DNA of 64,000 bases. Origin: Cellulomonas fimi ATCC 484 (GTDB lineage Bacteria > Actinomycetota > Actinomycetes > Actinomycetales > Cellulomonadaceae). The DNA is taken from contig NC_015514.1 in assembly GCF_000212695.1 (NCBI RefSeq), forward strand, positions 3,348,001-3,412,000. Reading direction: 5' to 3'. The translations under genes were made by a program, and so were the position numbers. Positions 37,201-45,608 of the stretch are shown in pieces (within the stretch, counting starts at the first letter, position 1; every line of letters begins with the position of its first letter). Under the pieces are notes generated by a model, which ran no database searches, was not told the DNA's origin, and saw only the letters and a list, made by a program, of their open reading frames with translations.

Positions 37201-37931
37201 ATCTCGCGGCACGGCGGCGCCCACAGCCCGTGCTGCGCGACCTCGAGGCTGCGCTGGTCCGCGACCGAGAACCAACGGATCTCCTCGACGTCCTCGCCCC
37301 ACAGCTCGACGCGCAGCGGGTGGTCGTCGGTCGGCGGGAACACGTCGAGGATCCCGCCACGCACCGCGAACTCGCCGCGCTTCTCCACCATGTCGACGCG
37401 CTGGTACGCGGCGGCGACGAGCCGCTCGGTGAGGTCGTCGAGGTCGACCCGGTCCCCGACCGAGACGGCCACGGGCTCGAGCTCGCCCAGCCCCTCGACG
37501 ACAGGCTGCAGCAGCGCGCGCACGGGCAGCACGAGCACGCGCACGGGGCCGGTCGGCCCGTCCTGCCCGGGGTGCGCGAGCCGGCGGAACACCGCGAGGC
37601 GGCGCGCGACCGTGTCCGACCGCGGCGAGAGCCGCTCGTGCGGGAGCGTCTCCCACGCGGGCAGGACCGCCACGACGTCCTCGGGCAGGTAGCAGCGCAA
37701 CGCGGCGGCCAGCTCGTCCGCGTCACGGCCGGTCGCGGTCACGACGACGAGCGGGCGGCCCTTGCCGGCCGGGCCCGACGACGCCCGCGCCCCCGCGAGC
37801 GCCGCGAGCAGCGGCGGGCGGACGCCGGCCGGGCCGACGACGTCGAGCTCGCCGCGCGCGGGGACGAGCGACACGGCCTCCGCGGCGGCGGGGTCGGCCA
37901 GGAGGGCGGGCAGCAGGCCGGTGAGGTCCAT
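34263..37931 (-). CDS. mfd: Transcription-repair coupling factor
   Basis: 1,222-residue Mfd, the DNA translocase that removes stalled RNA polymerase and recruits UvrA. UvrB-homology region at the N-terminus (VTATGRDADELAAALRCYLP, LPAWETLPHERLSPRSDTVA), RNA polymerase-interacting domain (DFVVHEQHGVGRFVEL), Walker A GDVGYGKTEIAVRAAF near residue 690, VIIDEEQRFGVEHKE, helicase motifs FYVHNKVDSIERA and LQGR-like HQLRGRVGRGRERAYAYF, and the TRCF C-terminal domain. ATG 37931 follows AAGGA; an ATG at 37976 would add 15 residues. An Ala-rich linker near 390 replaces conserved sequence. Confidence 0.96.
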   Translation of the reverse strand: MDLTGLLPALLADPAAAEAVSLVPARGELDVVGPAGVRPPLLAALAGARASSGPAGKGRPLVVVTATGRDADELAAALRCYLPEDVVAVLPAWETLPHERLSPRSDTVARRLAVFRRLAHPGQDGPTGPVRVLVLPVRALLQPVVEGLGELEPVAVSVGDRVDLDDLTERLVAAAYQRVDMVEKRGEFAVRGGILDVFPPTDDHPLRVELWGEDVEEIRWFSVADQRSLEVAQHGLWAPPCREILLTDEVRARAASLAERLPGAVDMLDKLAQGIAVEGMESLAPALVERMVPVLDLVPDDALLVVADPERVRRRAHDLVATTEEFLAAAWTSAAAGAATPLDLSAASFASFAEVRALAAVRGLGWWTLSGFTLDADAAVAAGAPGSDAGDAPAAAPVAVDDLASDGRTVVVAARDVERYRGEVARAVADVRALQQQGWRLLLATEGHGPAQRMVEQLKASDVPARLVTGVDDEPEGGVVLVVPAPVGPGFVAEPLHLAVFSEADLTGRAGSSTRDMRRMPSRRRNVVDPLQLRPGDFVVHEQHGVGRFVELVQRTIGTGANAATREYLVIEYASSKRGQPGDRLFVPSDQLDQVTKYVGGEAPTLNRMGGGDWAKTKGRARRAVKEIAAELIRLYSARMATPGHAFGADTPWQRELEDAFAYVETPDQLATIDEVKADMEKSVPMDRLVCGDVGYGKTEIAVRAAFKAVQDGKQVAVLVPTTLLVQQHLDTFSERYSAFPVTVKALSRFQSDKESKEVVAGLADGSVDIVIGTHRLITGEVRFKDLGLVIIDEEQRFGVEHKETLKALRTNVDVLAMSATPIPRTLEMAVTGIREMSTLATPPEERHPVLTFVGAYDEKQISAAVRRELLREGQVFYVHNKVDSIERAASRISELVPEARVAVAHGKMNEHQLERVIVDFWEKRFDVLVCTTIVETGLDISNANTLILERADLLGLSQLHQLRGRVGRGRERAYAYFLYPPEKPLTETAHDRLQTIAANTDLGAGMAVAMKDLEIRGAGNLLGGEQSGHIEGVGFDLYIRMVGEAVASFRGDQPEELPDVTIELPVDAHIPHDYIAHERLRLEAYKKVASAADAAALGEVRAELADRYGAVPAAVDNLFEVAEFRQKVRASGLSDVTAQGRFVRFAPVELAESAQLRLKRLYPGSVLKPATRTVLVPFPTTARIGGRPLHGRELLTWARQFLDAVVLGDVSAAAGAGTSRR

Positions 37932-37981
37932 GGTTCCTTCGCGTGGCGTCCGGGTGCAGGCGAGGGCAGCCAGCACGAACG

Positions 37982-38005
37982 CCCCGGATCCAGGCGGATC
38001 CGGGG
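37982..38005 (-). terminator. Hairpin between the cytidylyltransferase and mfd genes
   Basis: CCCCGGATCC (37982-37991) and its complement (37996-38005) with a four-base loop. It may end the upstream gene's transcript, or lie in the mfd leader about 50 bases before the start. Confidence 0.55.
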
Positions 38006-38082
38006 TGCACGACGAGTCTACGAGCCCCCGCCGACACCGCCCGCGGGCGGTCGCGGGGCGTGGCGCACCGCCGGCTCGGGTC

Positions 38083-38160
38083 GGTGCCGGCCGTCAGTGC
38101 CAGCCGTCAGTGCCTGCCGTCGGCGCCTGCCGTCGGTGCCCGCCGTCACCGCCCGCCGGG
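38083..38160. repeat. 13-bp tandem repeat, five to six units
   Basis: Units GGTGCCGGCCGTC, AGTGCCAGCCGTC, AGTGCCTGCCGTC, GGCGCCTGCCGTC, GGTGCCCGCCGTC and a degenerate sixth lie head to tail, starting 20 bases after the cytidylyltransferase stop. Not coding in any accepted frame. Confidence 0.75.
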
Positions 38161-38179
38161 ACGCGGGCCCGGGGAGGGG

Positions 38180-38632
38180 TCAGCCGACCTCGGACGCGAC
38201 GAGCTCCTCGGGGCCGTCGATCGCCGCGAGCGCCCGGCGCAGCGCCGTGCTCGACGTGTGCACGGTGTACGGGAAGTAGATGACCTCGACGCCGACCGCA
38301 GCGAAGTCGCGCTCGAGCCGGTCGCCCTTGGGGGTCCCGCGCCAGTCGTCGCCCTTGAAGATGACGTCGAAGCCCACGCTGCGCCACGTCTCGACCTTGT
38401 CGGGCTGGACCTCGGCGACGACCTCGTCGACGTAGGAGATGTGCCGCAGGATCTCCATGCGCTCCGCGAGCGGGATGATCGGGCGCCGGCCCTTCGTCAG
38501 CTCCAGGACCTCGTCCGCGACGACGCCTGCGATCAGGTAGTCGCAGCGCCGCTTGGCGTGCCGCAGGATGTTCAGGTGCCCGACGTGGAACAGGTCGTAC
38601 GCGCCGGGTGCGTACCCCACGATGCGTGCCAT
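38180..38632 (-). CDS. TagD-like cytidylyltransferase (glycerol-3-phosphate type)
   Basis: 150-residue nucleotidyltransferase. It has the HxGH nucleotide motif in AYDLFHVGHLNILRHAKRRC, the TagD-type block DVIFKGDDWRGTPKGDRL and the C-terminal YTVHTSSTALRRAL equivalent to the ISTT motif. It would join CTP and an alcohol phosphate (for example glycerol 3-phosphate) to give a CDP-alcohol. It is divergent from the exopolysaccharide operon, which contains a CDP-alcohol phosphatidyltransferase gene, so the two may form one route for adding a phospho-alcohol to an envelope polymer. Alternative: an ADP-heptose RfaE-like or FAD synthase-like activity. Confidence 0.82.
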   Translation of the reverse strand: MARIVGYAPGAYDLFHVGHLNILRHAKRRCDYLIAGVVADEVLELTKGRRPIIPLAERMEILRHISYVDEVVAEVQPDKVETWRSVGFDVIFKGDDWRGTPKGDRLERDFAAVGVEVIYFPYTVHTSSTALRRALAAIDGPEELVASEVG

Positions 38633-39025
38633 GCCGAACCCTCCTGCCGACGATCAACGGTGTGGCCCGCGCCGTCGGGGACCTGGACGCAGGGCGCACT
38701 GCTCGCGTCCCGCCAGTGACCGACTGTAGGGGGAACCGGACCAAGTCGGACATAGCCCCCACCGGACGTCACCCGCCCGAGCCGTTTTTCACCCACCTGT
38801 CCAGGTTCGTCGGGCCGATCGGGTGGCGGGGCGGGCGCGCGGCGCCGGACGGCTGCGCCGACCGGGTTAAAACCACCGAGGATTCACATTTCGCCCACAC
38901 CGCGGCAGCGCCTTCCGGGGCAGGATCGTCGAGAATCGACAGCACCGACGACGGTGGAGGGCAGCTCGGGAGACAGGTTCCCCGGTGTACGTCCCGGGGT
39001 TCACGTCCACGAGAGGGGATCACGC
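38633..39025. promoter_or_regulatory. Control region upstream of the exopolysaccharide operon
   Basis: 393 bases between divergent genes. Two TCACCC elements lie 20 bases apart (TCACCCG at 38769-38775, TCACCCA at 38789-38795), the second preceded by a T tract. ACCGGGTTAAAACCACC occurs at 38862-38878. The long region and a leader of about 100 or more bases suggest complex control. No gene or riboswitch structure was recognised. Confidence 0.45.
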
Positions 39026-40657
39026 ATGGAGCCGGCCGAGTACCTCGCCGCACTGCGCAAGCACTGGCTGGTCATCCTGCTGCTGTCCGTCCTCGGGTTC
39101 GGGGCCGGCTACGCCTACTCCACGTCGCTCCCGTCGAGCTTCCGCGCCACGTCCAGCGTCTACGTCACGGTCCCGCAGAGCAGCTCCGTGGGTGAGCTCG
39201 TGCAGGGCTCCACCTACGCGCAGAACCGCATCGAGAACTACGCGCAGCTCGCGACCAAGCCCTACGTCCTCGACCCGGTGATCGAGCGGCTCGGGCTCGA
39301 CACGACCGGCCGCTCGCTCGCGAAGTCGGTGAGCGTGTCCGCCCCGCTCAACTCGACGATCCTCGAGATCGCGGCCGTCAGCGGCGACCCGCAGCGCTCC
39401 GCCGACATCGCGAACGCGGTCGCCCGCCAGCTCGCGACAGCCGTCGAGGAGCTCGAGGGCGACACGAGCGACGGCGACCCGAACGTGCAGATCACGCTCG
39501 TGGGCGAGGCGACGCCCCCGTCGTTCGCGTTCGCCCCCAACACCAAGCTCAACGCGGCGACAGGGCTCGTCCTCGGCGGGATCGCGGGCGTCGTGCTCGC
39601 GCTCGCGCGCACGCTCCTCGACACCCGCATCCGCTCCATGCGAGACCTGCGCCGGGTGACCGCCACCCCGGTCCTGTCGTCCGTGCGGTACGACCGCAAG
39701 AACCGGCGCGACCCGCTCGTCATCCGCCGCGACCCGTTCGGCGACCAGGCCGAGGCGTTCCGCCGGCTGCGCACCAACCTGCGGTTCCTCACCATCGAGG
39801 GCCCGAGCCGGTCGATCGTCGTGACGTCGTCGCTGCCCACCGAGGGCAAGTCGACCGCGGCGATCAACCTCGCGATCGCGATGGCCGAGGGCAACGCCCG
39901 GATCCTGCTCGTCGACGCCGACCTGCGCCGGCCGTCCGTGCACCGGTACCTCGGCATCGAGGGCGCCGTGGGCCTGACGACCGTGCTCATCGGGGAGGCC
40001 ACCGCCGAGGAGGTCATCCAGCCCTGGGGGGACGGGTCGCTCGACGTGCTGCCCGCGGGCCAGATCCCGCCGAACCCGAGCGAGCTGCTCGACTCCCCCG
40101 CGATGGCCCGCCTGCTGCAGCGGCTGTCGCTGCGCTACGACGTCATCCTGCTCGACTCCGCGCCGCTGCTGCCCGTGACCGACGCGGCCGTGCTGTCGCG
40201 GCTCACCGACGGCGCACTCGTCGTCGTCGGCTGCCGGGCCGTGCACCGCAACCAGCTCGCCGACGCGCTCGCCTCGCTCGAGGCCGTCGACGCGCGCGTG
40301 CTCGGTCTGCTGCTCAACCAGGTCTCCGCGAAGGCGTCCGGGTCGATCCTCACGTACGGCTCGACGCCGCAGGCGACGGCCCGCGCGTGGTCCCTGCCGG
40401 GACGCCCGAACCGCCGGGGTGCCCGCGCGGACGGCTCGGCCGCACGTCCGGGCGCACCCACGGCACCCGCGCAGCCCCCGGTCGCGCCTGTACCCGCCGC
40501 CCGCACGGAGGACGTCCCGCAGCCGCGGCCCGTGGTGCTCGCGTCCGCCGACGAGCGGCTGCTCCCGGGCCGCGAGCTGTCCGGCCTCGACGACCTCGAG
40601 CTGCCGGAACCCCGACCGCACGTGCAGGAGCGCGGCGCGCACGCGTCCTGGCTGTGA
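39026..40657 (+). CDS. Chain-length determinant / BY-kinase-like protein (Wzz-Wzc)
   Basis: 543-residue membrane protein that should control length and export of the exopolysaccharide. A Wzz domain with two membrane segments (residues 16 to 34, VILLLSVLGFGAGYAYST, and about 178 to 197) precedes a cytoplasmic ATPase with Walker A SSLPTEGKSTAAINLA, Walker A' ARILLVDADLRRPSV and Walker B YDVILLDSAPLLP. The Tyr-rich C-terminal cluster of classical BY-kinases is absent; the tail is a Pro/Ala/Arg stretch. Start ATG 39026 follows GAGAGGGG; longer frame from 38954 rejected. Confidence 0.9.
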   Translation: MEPAEYLAALRKHWLVILLLSVLGFGAGYAYSTSLPSSFRATSSVYVTVPQSSSVGELVQGSTYAQNRIENYAQLATKPYVLDPVIERLGLDTTGRSLAKSVSVSAPLNSTILEIAAVSGDPQRSADIANAVARQLATAVEELEGDTSDGDPNVQITLVGEATPPSFAFAPNTKLNAATGLVLGGIAGVVLALARTLLDTRIRSMRDLRRVTATPVLSSVRYDRKNRRDPLVIRRDPFGDQAEAFRRLRTNLRFLTIEGPSRSIVVTSSLPTEGKSTAAINLAIAMAEGNARILLVDADLRRPSVHRYLGIEGAVGLTTVLIGEATAEEVIQPWGDGSLDVLPAGQIPPNPSELLDSPAMARLLQRLSLRYDVILLDSAPLLPVTDAAVLSRLTDGALVVVGCRAVHRNQLADALASLEAVDARVLGLLLNQVSAKASGSILTYGSTPQATARAWSLPGRPNRRGARADGSAARPGAPTAPAQPPVAPVPAARTEDVPQPRPVVLASADERLLPGRELSGLDDLELPEPRPHVQERGAHASWL

Positions 40658-40693
40658 GCCCGTCGTGACGGGCCGCTCGAGCGGGGTGCGCGC

Positions 40694-42040
40694 ATGAGCC
40701 CGCGGACCGCACCGGTCAGCAGCGCGGCCGTGCGTGCCGCGAGCGCCGTGCAGCCCCCGGCGCCACCCGCCGGACCGGCCGCGCCGACGCCGGTCGTCGT
40801 CGAGCCGCGCGTGCGCGCTTCCACCCGGTACGTCGCGATGGGTGCCGTCGCGCTCCTGACGCTCAACCTGCAGCTCGTCGACGCGTTCACCACGGCCATC
40901 GTCGTGCCGCTCGCGCTCGTGCCCGTGTGGTGGTCGGCACCTCGCCGGTTCGTCGGTGCGCGGGCCCTGTACGCGCTCGGCGGCCTGGCGCTGGCCTCCG
41001 GCGTCTGGCTCACCGCCGTGTCGTCCGCGACGCACGCGATCAGCCCCGTCGTGCTGCGCGCGAACCTGCTGCTCGTCGTCGGCGGGTTCTGCGGGATCGG
41101 CCTGCTGCTGTGGGCCCGGACGGTGCTGCCCGTGAAGACCGTCGCGCTGGCCGCGGCCGCCGGACTGCTCGCGCGGATCGTGCTCGAGCCCATCAACCCC
41201 GCGAACCCCTGGAAGTACAACTTCTCGTACGCCGTCACGGTGCTCGCGCTCGGCTTCGTCGTGCGCAAGCGGCCCCGGCCGGTCGAGGTCGTGCTGCTCC
41301 TGCTGCTCGCCGGCGTCTGCATGGTCAACGACTCGCGGTCCGCGTTCGCGACGCTCGTGCTCGCGGCCCTGCTCGTCGCCTACCAGCTGCGCCCGGTGTC
41401 CATGGGTCGGCGCAGCAGCGCGCTCGCGACCGTCGCGCTGTTCGGCGGCATCGCCGCGTGCGTCTACTCGGTCGGGACCACGCTCATCCTCGAGGGGTAC
41501 CTCGGCGAGGCCACGCAGCAGCGCTCGCAGGAGCAGGTGCAGGCCTCGGGGTCGATCCTGCTCGGCGGGCGCCCCGAGTGGGGGGCGAGCACGGCGCTGT
41601 TCGAGTCGCGGCCCATGGGCTTCGGCGTCGGCGTCGTGGCGAACCTCGACGACATCCTCGTCGCGAAGTCCGGCATGGCGTCCCTCAACTACGACCCGGA
41701 CAACGGGTACGTCGAGAACTACATGTTCGGCAGCGAGATCAAGCTGCACGCCGTCGTCGCGGACCTGTGGTCCAACTTCGGGTTCGCGGGGCTCGCGCTG
41801 GGCGCGTGGATCCTCGGTCTGTCCGTGTGGTCGCTCGCGAGCGCGGCCGCGCGGCGCGTCGCGTCCGGACTCGCGATCTACCTCACCTGCCTCATGCTCT
41901 GGAACTTCGCGTTCGGGCCGATCTACAGCTCCATGCCGATCATCGTGCTCGCCCTCGGGATGCTGCTGCTCCCGCGGGCCGGCGTCGACGCCGGGCACGC
42001 GACGCTCGACCCCGTCACGACCCCGGAAGGCCGCGCATGA
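40694..42040 (+). CDS. O-antigen ligase/polymerase-like membrane protein (Wzy)
   Basis: 448-residue polytopic protein with about ten to twelve membrane segments (for example YVAMGAVALLTLNLQLVDAF, VVLLLLLAGVCMVNDSRSAF, LATVALFGGIAACVYSVG, LALGAWILGLSVWSLASA) and one larger extracytoplasmic loop at about 265 to 350. This topology and its place in the locus fit the polymerase that links repeat units outside the membrane. Sequence identity among such proteins is low, so the call rests on topology and context. It overlaps the next gene by four bases. Confidence 0.75.
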   Translation: MSPRTAPVSSAAVRAASAVQPPAPPAGPAAPTPVVVEPRVRASTRYVAMGAVALLTLNLQLVDAFTTAIVVPLALVPVWWSAPRRFVGARALYALGGLALASGVWLTAVSSATHAISPVVLRANLLLVVGGFCGIGLLLWARTVLPVKTVALAAAAGLLARIVLEPINPANPWKYNFSYAVTVLALGFVVRKRPRPVEVVLLLLLAGVCMVNDSRSAFATLVLAALLVAYQLRPVSMGRRSSALATVALFGGIAACVYSVGTTLILEGYLGEATQQRSQEQVQASGSILLGGRPEWGASTALFESRPMGFGVGVVANLDDILVAKSGMASLNYDPDNGYVENYMFGSEIKLHAVVADLWSNFGFAGLALGAWILGLSVWSLASAAARRVASGLAIYLTCLMLWNFAFGPIYSSMPIIVLALGMLLLPRAGVDAGHATLDPVTTPEGRA

Positions 42041-43176
42041 CCCTCGTCCTCGAGTCGTTCCCGCGACCGCGGCGCACCACCAACCCGTACCTCACCCAGC
42101 TGCTCGCCGAGCTGCCGCCCGACGTCCCGACGCGGACGTTCGAGTGGCGCACCGCGCTGCTGGGCCGCTACGACGTGTTCCACGTGCACTGGCCGGAGAA
42201 GCTGCTGCGCGGCACGTCGCGGGCCAAGACCGCCGCGCGGTTCGTCACCACGGGCCTCCTGCTGGCCCGGCTGGCCCTGACGCGCACCGCCGTCGTGCGC
42301 ACCCTGCACAACGTCGACCCGCACGAGGCCGGCGGCCGGCTGGAACGTGCCGTGCTGCGCCGCGTCGACCGGCTCACCACGGTGTTCGTCCGGCTCAACG
42401 GGACCACGCCGCTGCCCGCCGACGCCCGGCCCGGCACACCGCTCGTGACGATCCCCCACCCGCACTACCGCGACTGGTACGCGTCCTGCCCCCGCGGCAG
42501 GGCCCGCCCCGGGCGCGTGCTGTTCTTCGGGCTCGTGCGGCCCTACAAGGGCGTCGAGGAGCTCGTGCAGGCCTTCCGCGACCTGCCGGGCGACTCGCTC
42601 GAGCTGCGCGTCGTCGGCAGCCCCGAGACACCCGCGCTGCGCCGGACCGTCGAGGAGCTCGCCGCCGCCGACCCGCGTGTCGGCCTGCGGCTGGAGTACG
42701 TCGACGACGACACCCTGGCCGAGGAGGTCGGCGCCGCGTCGCTCGTCGTCCTGCCCTACCGGCGCCTGCACAACTCCGGCGCGGCCCTGCTCGCGCTCTC
42801 GCTCGACCGCCCCGTGCTCGTGCCGGCGGGGGCGACCTCCGCCGAGCTGGCCGCCGAGGTCGGCGACGCGTGGGTCTCGACGTTCGAGGGCACCGTCACC
42901 CCCGCCGACCTGCGCGCCGCGCTCGACCGGGCGGCGGCGCTCGACCTCGGCACGGACCACCCGGACCTGTCGGCGCGCGACTGGGCCTCCGTCGCCGCCG
43001 CGCACGCCGACGTCTTCCGCACCGCCCGCCGCCTCGCCCGCGCCCCGCGGCGGGCCCGCCGCGCACGCGAGCACGACTCGTCGCCCGACACCCCTGGTCA
43101 GGGGCACCCCGTCCGTGCCACGGTCGGGGAGCACACGTCCGTCGGCGTCACCGGCTCGAAGGAGTCCTCCCGATGA
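42037..43176 (+). CDS. Glycosyltransferase, GT-B fold
   Basis: 379-residue cytoplasmic glycosyltransferase. N-terminal half contains YDVFHVHWPEKLLRGTS and VVRTLHNVDPHEAGG; C-terminal half has the GT4-type VLFFGLVRPYKGVEELVQAF, YVDDDTLAEEVGAASLVVLP and LALSLDRPVLVPAG. It would add one sugar of the repeat unit from a nucleotide sugar. The last 60 residues are charged and probably disordered. ATG overlaps the Wzy stop; coupled to the next gene by another ATGA. Confidence 0.85.
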   Translation: MTLVLESFPRPRRTTNPYLTQLLAELPPDVPTRTFEWRTALLGRYDVFHVHWPEKLLRGTSRAKTAARFVTTGLLLARLALTRTAVVRTLHNVDPHEAGGRLERAVLRRVDRLTTVFVRLNGTTPLPADARPGTPLVTIPHPHYRDWYASCPRGRARPGRVLFFGLVRPYKGVEELVQAFRDLPGDSLELRVVGSPETPALRRTVEELAAADPRVGLRLEYVDDDTLAEEVGAASLVVLPYRRLHNSGAALLALSLDRPVLVPAGATSAELAAEVGDAWVSTFEGTVTPADLRAALDRAAALDLGTDHPDLSARDWASVAAAHADVFRTARRLARAPRRARRAREHDSSPDTPGQGHPVRATVGEHTSVGVTGSKESSR

Positions 43177-44237
43177 CCGTCAGCCCTCCCGCGGCACGCG
43201 GCAGCCGGCAGACCACCCGCACGTCCGTCGAGGTCGTCTTCCGGGCGGAGCGCGACGTCGCGTCGTGGGAGGCGCGGCACGCGCGCGGAGAGGTCCCCGG
43301 GCGGTGGCCCTACGGGCTCGACCTGCTCGCGCGTCCCGGCGTCGACCTGCGCACCGTGAGCCTGCCCGAGCCGACCCGCGCCGACCGCGTGCGCTCGCTC
43401 GTGCGCGCCACCGTCCACCGGCCGCGCGGGCACGGCGACGTCGGCATCGCGTGGGACGAGAACCTCGCGCGCCGGATGCTCGTCCTGTCGCCGCACGCAC
43501 GCATGTTCGCGGGCACGATCTGGCTGACGGACGCGCTCGAGATCGACCCGTCGGCGGACCGCGTCCGGCACGCGCTCGACGTGCTGCGCCGCATGGACGG
43601 CGTGTTCGTCAACAGCCGCGCGCAGGTCGAGCCGCTGCAGGCCGCGCTCGGGCGGTCCGGCCCCCCGGTGTCGTTCTTCACGTTCGGCGTCGACCACGAG
43701 TTCTTCGCCGCGCAGCCGCCCGCCGCGACGCCGCTCGTCGTGAGCGTCGGCGGCGACCGCGACCGCGACCCGACCACGCTGTTCGCCGCCCTGTCGCGCG
43801 TGCACGAGGCCCGCCCCGACGTCGAGATCGTCGTGCAGAACGCGTCCGACGTGCCCGCCCCCGCGGGGGTCACGAAGATCCCGCGGCTCACGCACGCCGA
43901 GCTGCGCGACCTGTACGCGCGCGCGAGCGTCGTCGCGCTCGCCACGCGGCCCAACCTGCACATGTCGGGGCTGACGGTGTCCCTGGAGTCGATGTCGACC
44001 GGGCGGCCCGTGGTGCTCACCGCGACGCCCGGGCACGAGGACTACCACCGCGACGGCGAGACCGCGCTGCTCGTCCCGCCGCAGGAGCCCGCCGAGCTCG
44101 CGGACCGCGTGATCGGGCTGCTCGACGCCCCCGACGACGCCGCGGCCCTCGGCCGCCGCGCACGGCAGGCGGTCGAGGACCGGTTCACCTCGGCGCACCT
44201 CGCCGACGGGATGGCGCAGGCGGTCGGGCTGGACTGA
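43173..44237 (+). CDS. Glycosyltransferase, GT4-like
   Basis: 354-residue GT-B glycosyltransferase. Seen: GTIWLTDALEIDPSADRV, VFVNSRAQVEPLQAALGR, SVGGDRDRDPTTLFAALSRV, LYARASVVALATRPNLHMSG and SLESMSTGRPVVLTATPGHE, the last including the E-x7-like acid region of GT4 enzymes. AAGGAG lies nine bases before the ATG. Last gene of the forward operon, convergent with the flippase gene 21 bases away. Donor and acceptor unknown. Confidence 0.85.
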   Translation: MTVSPPAARGSRQTTRTSVEVVFRAERDVASWEARHARGEVPGRWPYGLDLLARPGVDLRTVSLPEPTRADRVRSLVRATVHRPRGHGDVGIAWDENLARRMLVLSPHARMFAGTIWLTDALEIDPSADRVRHALDVLRRMDGVFVNSRAQVEPLQAALGRSGPPVSFFTFGVDHEFFAAQPPAATPLVVSVGGDRDRDPTTLFAALSRVHEARPDVEIVVQNASDVPAPAGVTKIPRLTHAELRDLYARASVVALATRPNLHMSGLTVSLESMSTGRPVVLTATPGHEDYHRDGETALLVPPQEPAELADRVIGLLDAPDDAAALGRRARQAVEDRFTSAHLADGMAQAVGLD

Positions 44238-44258
44238 CGCGCGGACCTCGGGGGCGGG

Positions 44259-45608
44259 TCAGCGACGCCCACGGCGCGTCAGCGCGCCCGCGACCGAGCC
44301 CGCGTACGCCCGCAGGATCGTCAGGTCGGAGCGGCGCACGCCGTAGAACGACAGCATCGAGACACCGAACAGGCGGCGCAGGAACAGCTGGTTGAGGCCC
44401 GACGAGACGACGTAGCCGAGCAGCGTCGCCCACGCCGCGCCCATGGCCCCGTACGTCGGCACCAGCAGCACGAGCAGGCCGATGTTGAGCACGCACGCGA
44501 TCACCAGGGCGATGCTGCGCAGGCCCGGCCGGCCGCGGGCGCTGAGCCCCGCGCCCGCGATGGAGCCGGGGGTGCTCACGACGACCGCCACGAGCAGCAG
44601 CCACGCGATCGGCACCGCGGGCCCGAACTCGGCGCCGAACAGCAGCGGCAGCCACCACGCCATCGTGGCGCCCAGCCCGATCGCCACGACCGTGCAGATG
44701 AGCGTCGAGATGCGGGCCGCGGCCGCGAGGCGGGAGTCCTCGCTGCGGTGCGCGTCGGTCACGAACGTCACGTCGCGCACCGCGCGGTGGATCACGAGCG
44801 GCAGCTCGCTCACGTTGACCGCGACGACGTAGAGGCCGAGCTGGTAGGCGCTGCTCAGCGGCGTCATGATCGTCTGGTCGACGCGCGAGAGCAGGATCCC
44901 CGAGATCGTGCCGATCCACAGGCGCAGGCCGTACCCGGTGAGCGCCCGCGTCGAGGCGAGGTGCTCGGTGTCCGGCTCGCCGGGCGGCAGGCGGCGCGGC
45001 AGCGTCACGTACGCCAGGGCGCCCATCACCGGCATGACGGCCAGCACGACGGTCGCGGTGAACGGCGTCAGGTGGTCCGTGAGCCACAGCGGCACGAGGA
45101 CCGCGAGCCGCAGGGCGGAGGCGAGGACCTTCTCCCACGCGACCATCGCCCAGCGCTGCAGCCCCGACGCGATGCCCCGCAGGACGCCCAGCAGCAGCGT
45201 CGGCAGGACCGCGAGCGACGCGACCGCCATGAGGTGGCGGATCTCCGGGTCGCCGCCCGACAGCCACTCGCGTGCCGCGAACACCGCCGCGGTCGCCAGC
45301 AGGCCCGCGAGGACGACGATGAGCGCGCCGTTGCGGGCCGCCGTCCGGACCAGCCGCGGGTGCCGCGCGACCGCGTAGGAGACGGCCTCCGGGACGCCGA
45401 ACGTCATGAGCGCGATCGCCAGGCCCAGCGGCGCGGTCGCCGCCGCGACGGCACCGCGGCCGTCGACGCCGAGGGACTGCGCGAGGATCGGTCCGCTCGC
45501 GAGCGCGACCACGGGCGGGAACAGGTTCCCGACCAGCGTGATCGTCATGCTGCGGGCGGTCCCGCCCGTGGCGGTCGTGCGGTCCTTCACCGGCTGCCCC
45601 CGTGTCAC
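44259..45608 (-). CDS. Oligosaccharide flippase (Wzx-like)
   Basis: 449-residue membrane protein of the polysaccharide transporter group within the MOP superfamily, with about 12 helices (ITLVGNLFPPVVALASGPIL, LAVLPTLLLGVLRGIASGLQ, LYVVAVNVSELPLVIHRAVR, IAWLLLVAVVVSTPGSIAGA). It should flip lipid-linked repeat units across the membrane for polymerisation by Wzy. GTG 45608 overlaps the preceding glycosyltransferase stop (GTGA); a GTG 18 bases later is an alternative. Confidence 0.88.
   Translation of the reverse strand: MTRGQPVKDRTTATGGTARSMTITLVGNLFPPVVALASGPILAQSLGVDGRGAVAAATAPLGLAIALMTFGVPEAVSYAVARHPRLVRTAARNGALIVVLAGLLATAAVFAAREWLSGGDPEIRHLMAVASLAVLPTLLLGVLRGIASGLQRWAMVAWEKVLASALRLAVLVPLWLTDHLTPFTATVVLAVMPVMGALAYVTLPRRLPPGEPDTEHLASTRALTGYGLRLWIGTISGILLSRVDQTIMTPLSSAYQLGLYVVAVNVSELPLVIHRAVRDVTFVTDAHRSEDSRLAAAARISTLICTVVAIGLGATMAWWLPLLFGAEFGPAVPIAWLLLVAVVVSTPGSIAGAGLSARGRPGLRSIALVIACVLNIGLLVLLVPTYGAMGAAWATLLGYVVSSGLNQLFLRRLFGVSMLSFYGVRRSDLTILRAYAGSVAGALTRRGRR

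Noticed and set aside
32850..38279. Open frame of 1,809 codons on the plus strand
   Set aside because: Antisense of mazG, the SurA-like gene and mfd; His/Arg/Asp-rich, no domain, and the opposite strand is clearly coding.
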